DNA from: Gnetum montanum
Lineage: Eukaryota; Streptophyta; Gnetopsida; Gnetales; Gnetaceae
Length of the DNA: 62,000 bases
Direction of reading: 5' to 3'
Assembly (NCBI GenBank): GCA_015680685.1
Contig: MNCI01017484.1
Span: 966-62,965, forward strand
In this document: positions 46,527-58,989 of the stretch, piece after piece
Layout of the letters: each line of letters starts with the position of its first letter
Position numbering within the stretch: position 1 is the first letter of the stretch
Program-made: the position numbers and the translations under genes
The notes under the pieces: model-generated
Seen by the model: only the letters and a program-made list of their open reading frames with translations
Database searches by the model: none
Told to the model about the DNA's origin: nothing

Positions 46527-47010
46527 TGATGAGCGATAGGCACACCTATGTCCAACGATATGAATCACAAGCATTCACACATGATCAGGTTGAATTTCAT
46601 AGATGGAACTAGTTGTGGAATTTATATTGTTAAGCATTAATCACAAGACATTGTCTTCCCACTTGGACTAGTGGTAGTGTTGTCACGTATGCTTTAGTCC
46701 AAAGTGAGGTATATGATAATTGATGTTGACAGGCCTTGATTACTCCTAGCGATAAACATAATTGAGAATGAAATTTAAATCTAAGTAATGATGATAATGT
46801 AAATCTAAACTAGCCTAGAGAGATGAGCATCTGGTCTTGGCTTACTATACACATCTTGGGCTCATGTAACCGTTTCTAGATTACCAAGTGTTATGCTATT
46901 GGGCGAACCAAGTAATAACACTACTAGGATTACCAAACTCGAAACTAGTCGTACTCATTTCACTCTACTACTGAACAAGTATTTCTTCTAATACTTCTAA
47001 TTATACTCTA
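46527..47010 (-). repeat. Truncated LTR, - orientation
   Basis: Starts TGATGAGCG exactly where homology to block A ends. It shares CTAGTTGTGG, the CTTCCCACTT.GACTAGTGGTAG stretch and GGATTACCAA with the LTRs at 12675, 21063 and 42394. No PBS lies on its left, so this is a 3' LTR or solo LTR. Its right side is lost at the junction with the viral-like relic. Confidence 0.75.
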
Positions 47011-47019
47011 TTTAAATAC

Positions 47020-48609
47020 ATTAAATCACCTATAGTGGTGTTTTTCCAATTTAGTAGGCAAACTATATCAGCTAGGACTGGTAACGATTTTTTCACTTGT
47101 AATCTCCATACAGATTCAGAACCATCCTCATTTGTTAATTTATGTTACATTAATTCATATTTTTTGGATGTTCTTCCTCTAATTTTTTCATTGTCATTTT
47201 AGCTTCTTTATAATCTTTTTCTTGTTGTGATTCTTTTTTTTTTTAATATTCATATGTATATGAATATTTGTGATTAGAGCATCACATTTAGTATAGTGGT
47301 AATGACTGTCTATTTGCTCTAATACTTTGTGCCTACAAGAAGGATCATCATTCACTATCATAGGTCAAGAAGAAGTTAACACTTGGGACATTTTATCATC
47401 TTCTTGTTTTTGTTCTACTAACTGTAATTGCTGTTGTAATGCCATGATCTATTGTTGTAATTATGTGATTATAGTTTGATCTACCTGATTTGAAGATAAT
47501 GGTTGTTCTTGTTCCTCTATTATTGGAGATTCTTTTTTCTTAAAGATTTGTTTCTTTGGCCTATGTAAAGGATCCAAAGGATCGTAAGATATAAATTTTG
47601 GCATCCATAAATTTACGTGATATCTATGCTTTATTTGAGTTGGATATGGTTTCAAATATTGAAACTAAATATCAAACTCATTTGTAAGATCTAGATATTG
47701 CGTATGTATCCATAAATCTTCTGTATCGATTTCAACACCATATTCTATATTTGTAGTTCCTACTTGTGTTTTAGACTCACCAAAAGGTAATAATGTTTGT
47801 ATACTAGTATTACTAAATAGTTTAAAACATAACCTAGTGCCTATCATAGAATAGATACTTTTATCTACCATTTCTATGGGTAAACATACAATCAGCATAA
47901 GAGATTTGGAAATATGTGGATCATGTAGCGATAGAGTAAAATTTGGAATCATTATAATCAAAGCATCTATCTTTAACATACCTTTTTCCTGTGTAATTAT
48001 CGCATCCTCAAATTTCTTAAATTGTTTATCTATTAATGCTATCTAGTAAGGTGCACTTAAACAATAATTGAAATGAGGGTGGATATGAATTGAAAGTTCT
48101 GCAAGATGTATATATTTGTATCCTTTCTTAAGACATTCTCACATTTCTACAAGGGAAAAGAATGTTAAGGCTACCAGTCTTAATCCTGATCTAGCTATCT
48201 CTAAATTGCACTCAGATAAATACATCTCCTTAAATGATTCAATAAAAGAGAGACTAGACTTCTCATAAATTTCATTACGCTTAGGTATTGGCAATGGAAT
48301 TGTACCATTAGTATTACCATAGAATTCAGAAATCCAAGGAAAATATGTAGAACCTGTAACACATGAAGAATTCGTGGCCATAGTAGAATTTGTAGAAGAA
48401 ATTGGTTGCTGCTACCTTTGTTGCACGACTTACATGCTCGTCCTTCGGCCTTTACTGCATGACTTACATTGGTCGGTGATTTGCAAAAACCTTCCTCATC
48501 AAATTACAAAGTTTAGCCTAATATGCATTCAACACATTCACTCTTTTTCGACAAACTCTCCATTCTAAATTCTAGTTCATACTAATTCACAATCTTGGCT
48601 CTGATACCA
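47020..48609 (-). pseudogene. Endogenous pararetrovirus-like relic (caulimovirid movement-protein region)
   Basis: A primer-binding site for initiator tRNA-Met (TGGTATCAGAGCC on the - strand, 48597-48609) is followed about 215 nt later by an ATG at 48381. Stop-interrupted frames on the - strand (48381-48139, 47979-47665, 47655-47461) look like one protein whose middle resembles the movement protein of Caulimoviridae. This is the order seen in that family. There is no LTR end beside the PBS, which argues against a copia element. At least two in-frame stops and a truncated 3' part show it is defective. No capsid or polymerase was seen. The call rests on memory of the family and needs a profile search. 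Confidence 0.5.
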
Positions 48610-49088
48610 TTTTCTAAGCACCATAGTGGAACTCTCTTTTTATTGTAGAAAAGCTTTTACACAACCTAAGGGATGCTTTAGCAAGAATTCTTTCAAGTGC
48701 ACTGAGAGCTACTACTTGAGATCTCTTTGCTACATGAAATAAAATGAGAATTATGAGAAGCATAAGAGATAGAAAGTTACATGAGTACTTGATGCATTGG
48801 AGTGATAAAGGGCATGAAAATGCAATTTTGGTTCATGAGGCTAATTTGATTTTGTGGAAACTCAATGTCATCCCAAGTGTAAGGCTGACTTAAGGACAAG
48901 TATCATTTCAAGCATGGAAGAGATGATGAGGACATCAACCAGCCCTAAAGTATTAATCATCATTTTGTGTGTGTTTAATATTGATATGTTGTGTTTTTGT
49001 CTAGTTGGTATGTTCTCCATGCATTCAAGAGGTTCTCGAACTAACAGGAGCATAATTGATATCTTTGGATTTCACACTTGATGTCTTG
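48610..49088. other. Leader-like region upstream of the tRNA-Met PBS, no gene
   Basis: No coding frame is recognised. It would be the intergenic or leader region if the relic at 47020-48609 is a pararetrovirus. Confidence 0.4.
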
Positions 49089-49146
49089 TGCAATTAAAGT
49101 GATAGTAGGAAAGATGTATTTCTTCTATAAAATATGTATTTACTAT

Positions 49147-49398
49147 CCAAAATATGTCTTTCTAAGATACAAGACATATTTTGGGTGAAGTATAATCTCT
49201 AAAAAGGCCTTCTATGTGTAAAAAAAAATCTTTTGTAAATGTTTGGCTTTTGGAAAAGACATTTTCCTAAGGCCAAAGATGTCTTTTTAAGCATGTTCTT
49301 GTTTTAGGAAAGATGTCCCTCTTGGTAGGACTAACAAACATAAATTTTTATTTGGATATTGAAGGAAGATGAGCAATCACTTGAAAAGCTATAAATAG
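49147..49398 (+). promoter_or_regulatory. Hairpin repeats and TATA box, promoter-like
   Basis: A perfect 14-bp inverted repeat (CCAAAATATGTCTT at 49147-49160, AAGACATATTTTGG at 49171-49184) and a 9-bp one (AAAAGACAT 49254-49262, ATGTCTTTT 49279-49287) share the AAGACAT core. A CTATAAATAG box follows at 49389-49398, then a purine-rich GAGAGAAAG-type leader to 49495. This resembles an LTR or viral promoter on the + strand. Its coding partner is not visible, because a - strand copia relic follows. Confidence 0.5.
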
Positions 49399-49515
49399 AC
49401 ATCAAGACCTAAGGTTGAGACATAAGAAAGCTGTGTGTAGAGAGCTAGTGTGTGCAAGAGAGTGTAAGAGAGGAGAAAGTAAGAGAGAAGTTCATCTTGA
49501 GAATTCCTTATAGGC

Positions 49516-52340
49516 TTATTGGTCATTAAGATTATGAGAGAATATTAAGTCATTGTCTATCCTTACAATAGTGCTTCTATCATTCATTACTACATATTCA
49601 GCTTCAATACTTAAAGGCTTACATAACTTTCTTTTTTTAAAAAAATTCAAATAAATTAGATTGTTAACACGGAAATTAATTGAAGCACTTAATGATTTTC
49701 TATCCTCCACATCACCACCCTAATCAACATCACTAAAAAAAATAAAATTTTCATCTCCTTTTTGAAAATGAAAACCACAATCAAAGATGCCAATAAGATA
49801 TCTAAGGATATGCTTCAAGGTATTCATGTAACTTTACCTTAGTTTAGCCATGAATCTACTTAAATAAGAGGTGGAATATTTATTATTAATTCTTTTTTGG
49901 AAAATGAATTTTAAAAAGGCAATGATACTCCTATAAAGATAGGCATTGATAAGATGGAATTCATCATTTTTCAAAATTTTAAGGCTAAAGAGAGATGATT
50001 ACTTAAAACATTTGCATCTTTCATGTCATACTTTCCTACATGATTTTGCAAAATTTTATTTAATGTATACCATCAAGCCTTTGGTCTACTTGGATGCCCA
50101 AGAAATACTTTAGCTATCCTAAGTCCTGCATTTCAAAATAAATTTTCATGGCTCTCTTAAATTCTTCAAAAATCTCATCATTAAACACAATAAAGATAAT
50201 TCAACATATAAAGAAATAATGATTAAATAAAATTCAATTATTTTAGGATATAAGGCTAGCTCAACCAATGATAACATGTATCCTCTTCTAATTAAATAAT
50301 CATTAATCCTATTAAAGAAAGCTCTTGAAGCTAAATTCAAACCATAAAGAGATTTGTTGAGCTTGCATGCCTTTTCTTATTGGTCTTTATTGATGAAACC
50401 TTTAGATTGGTTAATGTAGACTTATTTCTTTGAGTATCCATTAAGGAAGACTAAATTTACATTCATTTGATAAAGTTTCGAACTATCATGAATTGTAATT
50501 AAGATAAGAAGTTTAATTATCTCAAACCTTGAAACAATTGCAAAGATTTCTTCATGGTCTATATCCTTCTTTTGCTCAAAATCTATTGTCACCAAATTTA
50601 CCTTAAAATTTTTAAAGGTTTTATTTTGATTATATTTTATTTTGAAGAAGATTCATCTTATGTTAATAATCTTCTTTTATTTGGGCTTGTCAACAAGGCT
50701 CCAAGTTTGATGTTCTTTTGGATGACATTAATTTTCTCCTTCATTTCTTGAGTCCATTTCTTGGACTTAAGAATCTCCTTAATGATTTGAGAATCTTGGG
50801 TGATGGCTACATACGCAAGATGATTTCTGATCATGCTTCTTATGTATCTTATTTTAAAATCATGATCAAGAATTTGAGATGAAGGATGCATTCTCTTGAC
50901 CTCCAAATTTATTTTAATTTTAAAATTGGGTTATTCTAAAAACATTTTCATTAAAGTTTACATTTCTTCTAGAAATTGATTTCCTTACAATTGGTTCAAA
51001 GAATTTATATGAGATTAATCTTTAGTCATTATCCTATAATCTAATTTTTGTGTTATGGAATTTTGCATGTGAACCTATCAAATACAACTAAATATTTTAA
51101 CGTGATAAAGGTTGGGTGCTTTACCATACAAGGCTTGATATTAAGTGATGCCTTTGTTGGAAAATAAATAAAATCTATTAAGGAGATAGGAGGAGGTACC
51201 AATGGATTATCCAAAAAATAAGAAGAAGCATTTGGATAAGTTGAGTTGCTTCAATATGTATCATACAATGTCTTCACCTTCAACTTTCTTATCCTTATCA
51301 AGGGCTAATATACCAATAATCAAAGGATATTCATCTGTGCTTTTGAGGGCTTCTCATTTAAGGAAAGGCTTGGAAATCCTAACTTGTACTAGTATTAATC
51401 TTCAAGGTATTCATAGGTCTTGGAATTGGAAAACCATTTACGTTCTTTTTAATCTGTTTTAAGTCTTTATCCTCGAGATATAGTTCTTCTTGTACATTGA
51501 AAACCTTCCTTTCCTTTTAGAAAGCCTCTATCACTTCCTCATATTTGAAAAGAGTTATTTTAGTATTATCCTTTATTTGATGCATGTGGTTGACTTTAGA
51601 ACCTATTTTATCCTCAACTTCCTTTTTCTCTTCTCTTGCCTCCTCTTCTTATTTAATGCTCATTGGAGTTGAAGGTTTGATTTTGATTGCATTTAAACTC
51701 AAACTCATCTAGGACTCTCATATAAAAAAGAAGCTTAATGATAATGAGGCTCTTAAGGTATTTAATGCTAATGAAAATTACAATGTGGATTTATAATTAG
51801 GATGATTATAAAGGTTTGGATAATTTTTTGCACTGTTTTCTCCTTACTATTACCAGCTCAAAATGCATCTAAGTCCTTAATGATATTATACATCCTTTCA
51901 AAGAACGTATCAAGGAACTCATCTCTCATGATATTATATTTTTTAAACCTAGCTCTAATCTTCAATTATTTAACTTGTATGACTTAAGTTGTGCCATGGT
52001 ATTCTTGCACATGGGCATTACAACAAGCTTTTATATTGTTCTTAATGATCTTGGCCCAAATGCTCTCTTTCAAAGAGCTACATAAAATCACCTTAGACAA
52101 GGAATTTTTCTTGTTATCTTTATTTTTATTTCTTAGTTGAGCTTAAGAGAGGAGAGAAGCATCAACTTATTGAAGCCTTACTTCACAATTCCCAAAGAAT
52201 TCCTTAAGTTTAAATAAGCTCCTCATGAGCATAGTTCAATATGTTCAATATTTCTTTCCATCAAAGATGATGGATCAATTGGGCACTATTTTTAACATAT
52301 TACCCTTCTTTAGCTTCTTAGAATTTTGAACCAACATTTT
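49516..52340 (-). pseudogene. Ty1/copia gag-pol relic
   Basis: On the - strand: a gag-like stretch at about 52130-51700 (K-V-I-L-C-S-S-L, then F-L-D-T-F-F-E-R-M), poorly preserved middle, an integrase C-terminal-like stretch near 51150-51000, RT from about 50906 (W-T-Q-E-M-K-E-K-I) through A-S-R-A-F-F-N-R-I-N-D-Y-L and I-I-S-L-Y-V (50340-50146), and RNase H with D-R-K-S-L-S-A and L-S-I-E-A-E-Y-V (49710-49516), the copia L-S-x-x-E-A-E-Y motif. Stops and frameshifts throughout. The RT catalytic Y-V-D-D reads Y-V-E-L. Ordinary Ty1/copia gene order. Confidence 0.78.
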
Positions 52341-52351
52341 ATGATACCAAA
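52341..52351 (-). other. Copia primer-binding site, tRNA-Met type
   Basis: The - strand reads TTTGGTATCAT, next to the LTR end GAGCTAACA. Confidence 0.65.
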
Positions 52352-54165
52352 TGTTAGCTCTTAAAGAACCACCCCAAGATCTATGAAATCTTCTTATGAA
52401 GAAGTACTCTTCTTTTGATAGTTTAAGGTCATCATGACTATACTATGACTTGAAGCTTTCTCATAGTTAGGAGGAAAAGAAACTACAACCAAACTATGAT
52501 CTAAAAATAACTTACAGTTAAGAAACTACCTATATTTTATAAATACCATGACTTGGTTAGAACTAGACTATAACTTGTGGTGAGCTTGCTAGTTTTGTTT
52601 GATCAAACCTTCACTTACAATGGGGTTGTAGTAGTCACTATGAGGAGACTAGGATTCTCAGCAAGAATCATGAGGATATTGCGAAAAAAAAATGCAAAGG
52701 GTTTTTTTATCATCGTGACTTGAAATGGTTAGCATAAGAAGGTTGTAACTTACAATAAAGGAGAAAAGTACAACTCATGGAAAACTTGTGGCTTGCACAA
52801 GTCTTTAAAACCCAAAGGTGTTTTAGGACTCGTTAATACCCAATCTTGCATAGACTATTCTTAGACTTGATTAGGGATGTTTCTCATTGGGGTGAGAGGT
52901 GTTAAGTAGTAGTAAATTCTTCTTCAACTCTAAATTTGGATTTTAATGAGTTTGGTGTTGGGTTTCCCTTCAATATATTGAAATTTTGGGGACATGATGT
53001 TTGGGAAAATTATTCCTTCTTCTCCTTCTTAAATTCTTAAGCTTTTAAACTTGTAACAATGGCTAAGGAAGTAGGATAGTTAAGAAATAATGAAGTTTAT
53101 ACTCCAAAAATCCAAGCAACTATTTCCTTTTACAATTCTTTAAGAAACATTTCAATTGAAATAAGAATAAAACATAGACAAGTTCAAAATTGATGAAACA
53201 AGATGAGATGTTCAAATGAAATAGATGACACAACTTAAACTTGAATTGAGACAATGAAAATGGAGAAAAAAATTCTTCTTCTATTGATTCAAGCTTCCAG
53301 TCATGCTACAATGGAATTTTCTTCTCTTTGCCTCTTTGCTTGTTTGCCTTATGTTTGAGGAGAGTCTAATATATGCACACATAGAAAATGAAGGAGGTGC
53401 TTAAGAGCATACTCAACTCTAATGTAGCTATAAATACATCACCTAATCATAACCTGAACCATAAGGAGAGGAGCTTATGATTCCATCACACTATCATTTG
53501 TCACTTATGTCCCTCCTGTGGTTCTAACTTATGAATGAGAAACACATGGTGCCTTGAGTGATACCAAGGGTAAGTTGTTTGACATGTGGCATTAAGAACT
53601 CATACTTTTACTTTATTTAATTTCTTCTTTATTTTGTTTTTAAGCACAAAATTATGTCATATGGCACATTATATAATATAACTCATTCTACACTATAGAA
53701 AATATATCTAACTCCTACTATGACATTAAAAATAAAAATAACATGATATGAGGGAAGCACACATTAGGCTATAAAATATTATTAGAAATAAGAGAGATTG
53801 ATGAAGAAGCCCTTCCTAAGGTAAAAAGTGTTGTATATACAAATTAGAAATGATGAAAATATATTTTGTATCATTCCCATTAATGATATAATGAATGATG
53901 GCTAGGATCACATATTTTCAGTAGTTAAATCTTGTATTCCCTAGCCCCACAAGGAATTGTAACTTCGTACTAATGGAGAAGATGAATACATCATGTATAT
54001 TTTCTACATTTCCAAATAAATGCCTTCATAATGATATAATGAATCATCACTAAGCACATGGATAGTGACATGTCTTTGATTATTAAAACTCTTAATCTTC
54101 CAACCTAGTGAGATTTGCTACCTTGCACTAACAAATAAGATGAATATGAAATTTATTAAGTAGCA
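52352..54165 (-). repeat. Probable copia 5' LTR, outer edge unresolved
   Basis: Begins TGTTAGCTC next to the PBS. A matching CTAACA end occurs near 54126-54132, which would make an unusually long LTR of about 1.8 kb. No second LTR copy was found left of 49516, so the edge is unconfirmed. No gene seen. Confidence 0.4.
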
Positions 54166-54169
54166 AGTA

Positions 54170-54560
54170 CTAGGAAAGTTATGATCAAAATTTTACTTGG
54201 AGCACCTATATTTAGAAATTAACTATATTCAAAAATTTCTTATCTTATAGCTAAAATCCTAATAGCTCTAGTAGTTTCATTAATAAGCTTTATTTAAGTT
54301 TAGATTAACTTTGAATTTACATGAACTCATAATAGAAAGTGAAAAATAGATCAAACTCTTTAAAGAAGAGCACACATGTAGGTTATGTGGGTTAGAAGAG
54401 TTCATGAAGATATGCAACATATTTTTCTTCATTATCCTTTAACTTAATAGCTACAAAAAAATTGTAATATTATAAGAAAACATTTGTATGGTCTATTTTT
54501 ATTACATTCCTTAATGATTACCTAATTCATTACATCTATATTTATTTCCTATGAAATGAA
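54170..54560 (+). mobile_element. LINE relic, 3' end
   Basis: Matches about 720-1095, including AAGAGCACA.ATGTAGGTTATGTGGGT-type sequence of the cysteine-bearing C-terminus. Inactive. Confidence 0.5.
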
Positions 54561-54579
54561 TAGGATATTTCTAGATAAA

Positions 54580-55572
54580 TATTTTAAGTTTAGGGGCATA
54601 ATACAATATTGGCCTTTCTTCAAATTTGATTGCAGCAACTCAAAGATTGTATGAGGAAGTGATTATTAATATTAGAGATAATATTTGGAAAATAATTTTT
54701 ATTCTAAACCAAAATTGGAGTTAAGGTTGTCTACTTTCTTTAAGTCTCTTTGATACCTTTATTAATGAAATGCAGGAATGTTTATGTAATGGAAAAAATA
54801 GTTATGCTTTCAAAATTAGATTTCAAGTAGTGAATCTTATTTTATATGAAAATGATGTTGCCTTGATCTGTACTATTGCAAAAGGTATGAAAATATGTTT
54901 TAAATTTAAAAAATTTATTATTGTTCATTTGGTCTTCAAGAGAATGTAGATAAAACCAAATTAATGATATAGGGTACAAGAAATACCTTATATAACTTCT
55001 ATTTTGGAGGTATCAATATGCAAATAGTAGATTCTTTTAAATATTTCAATCTCATTGATATGGATAATTACATGTGGGGGATGTGCATCAAAGAAAAAAT
55101 AGTAAGAGGTTTCAAGGATCTATATGCTTTCAAAAACAAGTGCAAGGATTTAGGACTTTATGCTTGGAAGGTTACACAACAAGTTTTTCAAACTATCATG
55201 TATCCTATTGTATTATATGGATGTGTTATTTGGGGACTTGTAATCAATGCTAAACTTTGAAAAGATATTGAAAGAGTGAAAAGAACTTTTCTTCTCAATG
55301 AGTTAAAGGTGAAGATGTAAATACCTTTCTCAATGTTATTATGTGAATGTGATTTATTACCTTTAGAAGTAGAAGCCATGTACCAATTCATTACATATAC
55401 TCATAGCTTGCATATTTTAAGGCAAGACAAATTCTTTAAAGTATTATTTTCAAGCCTATGATTGGCATCTTTAGGGGATGTTATAGTTGAAAAAATGAAA
55501 TATCTCTTGGAAGGATGTATAGCAAAATCCTAAGCATATTTACCAACTAGTCAAGCACAAGGTTTTCACATA
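54580..55572 (+). mobile_element. LINE relic, RT C-terminal part, cut by a gypsy element
   Basis: An open stretch (55018-55260) encodes L-Y-A-F-K-N-K-C-K, then Y-P-I-V-L-Y-G-C-V-I-W-G, typical for the end of non-LTR RTs. Upstream frames are decayed. It runs in parallel with 150-680 until GGTTTTCACATA, where the LTR at 55573 begins. The last 5 bp, ACATA (55568-55572), should be the TSD. Confidence 0.65.
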
Positions 55573-56441
55573 TGATGAATCCTTGTTGTGTCACATCAAT
55601 GGGGTTGCATCAACATAGCATTTGTTGCGTCTATGGGGCCTCATTGCCATAGCACTACAATAAAATCTATAAATACACACTTACCAATCATGTTTATAGG
55701 AGGTCAAGTCATAGTTGTAGTATAGCTCTTGTAGTTTTGACATTTGATAGTTAGAATGTTTCTCTAAGTGCTTGCAATAAGAGTCAGAAAGTATATGGAT
55801 CTTTATTTGAGCACTGTTGTACTTGAACACAGTAGTGTGAACGACAATAAAGACAAGCCTTTGTATCAAACCTTACAACACTTGGAATAGATTAATGATT
55901 TATTTATGCATTTATTATTTTCATTAATTATGTAATTAATTAAGCTAAATTAGAATTCAAGTGATTAGTTAATTAATTCAGCTAAATAGATTAAACACAT
56001 AAGTATGACCACTTCGAGCATAAACATGTATTCACTTGGTAATCCTAACAGTGTTATTGCTTGGTTCACCTAGTAGCATAACGCTTGGTAATCCAGTAGT
56101 GCATATGTGGGTTCATGATATGTATGGAAAGTAAGGCTGGATGCTTATGTTAGGACTAGTTAGAGATTAGTTAATTAGTTATTAAATTACTTCATTTCTT
56201 TATTTCAAGCACCAAGAACATAAAACATAAAATAATAAAAATCAGATGCCTCAATTACACTTAACCATACATTTGTGCATCACAAGTGTAGTTGGGAAGA
56301 CAATGAATGACTATTAGGGAAAAGTTCACTTCCTAGAAAGCTAGTGTACCAAAAGATAGAGTCTACATAATTCAACTAGATTACAAATGAAAGCTTTGTG
56401 ATTCATATGGTTAGGCATAGGGGTACCTTGACCGCTCATCA
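55573..56441 (+). repeat. 5' LTR of the + strand gypsy element
   Basis: 869 bp, TGATGAAT to CGCTCATCA. TATA box CTATAAATAC at 55667-55676, preceded by repeats of CATCAATGGGG / TCTATGGGGCC. It is clearly related to the LTR at 42394-43336 along its length. Confidence 0.9.
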
Positions 56442-56442
56442 T

Positions 56443-56460
56443 TGGCACCGTTGCTAGGGA
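56443..56460 (+). other. Primer-binding site, tRNA-Asp type
   Basis: TGGCACCGTTGCTAGGGA, differing from the tRNA-Asp complement by three transitions. Confidence 0.9.
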
Positions 56461-56595
56461 CTCTTTTTGTTGAAACGTGCACTATCTAGGTTTAGTGAAC
56501 ATCATTAACATCATTGGATGAACCCTAAGGTCAAAAATCATTCTCACAAATAATATAATCACATAAGCACACTGATATTCTATTTGTATTGCAAA

Positions 56596-58490
56596 ATGTC
56601 TTCTTTTCACGGGCATGATGATACTAAACCACTAGTACCTCAAGAATGCAAGGTGGTGTATACTCATCCAGATGAGTATGTGCCTAATTTCACCTTCATC
56701 CTACATTAGGATGAACAATTATGATGGTGTGATATGGAAGGTAACATTGTAATGCCTCCTAATCGATCTATGCCCATGACGCTACTTCAGACTCTTAGGA
56801 GGTTGGGCATCCAAGATCTTCAAGAAGAGTACATTATGGATGATTATAACTACTGGGACTACTATCCCACTGAAACACAATGCAGGAGAGATCGATACTA
56901 GGAAAAGCACCATGAGTTTGTTAAAGGGAAATGGTTCACCAATCCTTTGTTCCTACTTAACCAAGATGAAAATAATGATCCTCCTCCCAGATACCCCAAC
57001 ATGAATATTTTCCATCCCTTGTTATTGGTGATGGGGATGTGGCCCTGAATTTGCCCTCCACTATCAACAATCCAGGTTTAGGTAAGAATGGTAGTCAAGG
57101 TAGGGGCTTAGACAAGCATCAAGGGGATAAGAAAATTGATGAACATGGTTGTGAAAACTAAAGGAAAGTTGGAAAACACCATGGTGGTGGAAATCCTCCT
57201 CCCTCTTTACCCTCTTCATTAGCATCTTTTTTTTCCTCTTCTAGTTTTGACAAATGCCACAAAAAGAACAATCATGATGGAGGTGAATAGTGGGATAATA
57301 ATGATGATCGCTAGGTCCACCATGACTGAAGGGGTAGCAGAGGACGTCATTGATGTCATCAAAATAATGATGATGATGAGCCTTTGCTGGTAACTCAAAG
57401 CATGCTAAATATAGCAAAGGTTGTAAAAATTTCAACCAGGCATGTGAAAAATAGTCAAATTAGACATCTTGCTATGAAAAATATTGCTAGATTTAAAGGG
57501 GGATATAATTTTGATTCATAAACACATCTTCAAGATTTTCATGATGCCTATGCCTTACAAAATATTGAAAAAAATTGGCAAAAACTAAAGCTATTTCCCA
57601 GAATACTCATCAAGGAAGCAAAAAGTTGGTACCAGTCCTTGGAGCTAGAGTCCATCTGTAGGTGGAGTACAATGCTAGAGTTATTTAATGATAAGTATCA
57701 AATATACTCTAGAGTGTCTAATTTGAGAAGGCAAATCCAAGGATGCAAGTAAGGAAACCATGAACCCTTGGATTCCACCATGGGTAGATACTATTCTCTC
57801 ATACACCAAAGCATTAGCCATGGTTATTCTTAGCAAAAACAACATCCTTATATCATAGAATGGACTTAGATCAGAAATAAGGAGAACTCTTGGGGTCTAT
57901 GCCCAAGGGAGACCATCAAATCTTAGATCTCATCAAATTCAAAGACTAATTGAGTAGGTAGCAAAAGAAGAATGAGAGTTGAGGAAACATGAAAGTGTAG
58001 AGGAATACAATAGGGATCCTTTCATTAGAAAGAGGGAGGCTTGATTTTGTGATAGTGAGGAGGAATCACCACTTGATGAGGTGGTAAATAGGAAGACTTT
58101 GTCAATCCAAAAATCTGTCTAAAATTTTAGCCAAGGTGGATAAAATGTGGGATTCTTTGGATGAAAAATTCCAAACTACTTTGAAAATCATCAAAGAATC
58201 AAGAAAGTAGAGTAGCGATTGTAACTGCAAGAAGCAAAAAGAAGTTGAATGTGCCTACTAAAGGAGTAAGGGCAAGATTTTTATAGTAGATGAAGTTGTA
58301 GAAACTGAATCAGATGATGATGGTGGGCGTGACGTCTACCAATATGAACCTCCTAAGGAATGTTGCCCCATTGTGTCACACTTACAAGAGTCTAGGATGT
58401 ATGCTCTGAATCCACAACTAGCGAAAAGGAAAACACCTAAAATATTGCTTTATCCTCAAGGAAATCCTAGGAAATTTCATCAGTAATAAC
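56596..58490 (+). pseudogene. Gypsy gag
   Basis: Starts at ATG 56596 (MSSFHGHDDTKPLVPQE), 136 bp after the PBS. It continues through stops to H-D-A-Y-A-L-Q-N-I-E, W-Q-K-L-K-L-F-P-R-I-L-I, W-Y-Q-S-L, and Y-S-R-V-S-N-L-R-R-Q-I-Q-G near 57700. The early TAG after about 36 codons is at a different place from that in the - strand copy, so the two decayed separately. Confidence 0.78.
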
Positions 58491-58989
58491 AGTATTATCT
58501 AAGTGAAACTCCACTGTAACTGTATGAGCAATATCAATAGTGGCATCAACCATAGTTGTGGGGGATGCTACCACCAAGGTAGCAATACCCTTATAGGTAA
58601 CTAGATCAATATGGGTATTATGTTTAGCAACCCCTGTCTTCATGTGACTCTTCTAGTCATGTCTCTTCTTTTTAACATTACTACTACCCTCCTAAATACT
58701 ATAGAGCTTATTCTCCACATTCCAAAAGGGATGCTACATTTTATCCTTATCCTTCTCCTATTTCTAGACTTGTTCCTCCACCCTAAACATAGCAACTGCT
58801 TGCTCCATTCATGCAGGGTGAACTTCCAACCTAGCTACAGTAATGCAACACTACTAGGGTCATTAATCTACAACCAGTTCATCAATCAAGGGGTTTAGAA
58901 TCTCATGCTCATAAAAGATCATTCTTCTAAATTAACAGCCCTACTAAGCCCTCACAAACTTAGGTAGTTGGTCATCCTACTCCTACCTC

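Noticed and set aside
47461-48381. Copia gag for the frames next to the tRNA-Met PBS
   Set aside because: No LTR end lies beside the PBS, and the protein looked closer to a caulimovirid movement protein. Not fully excluded.
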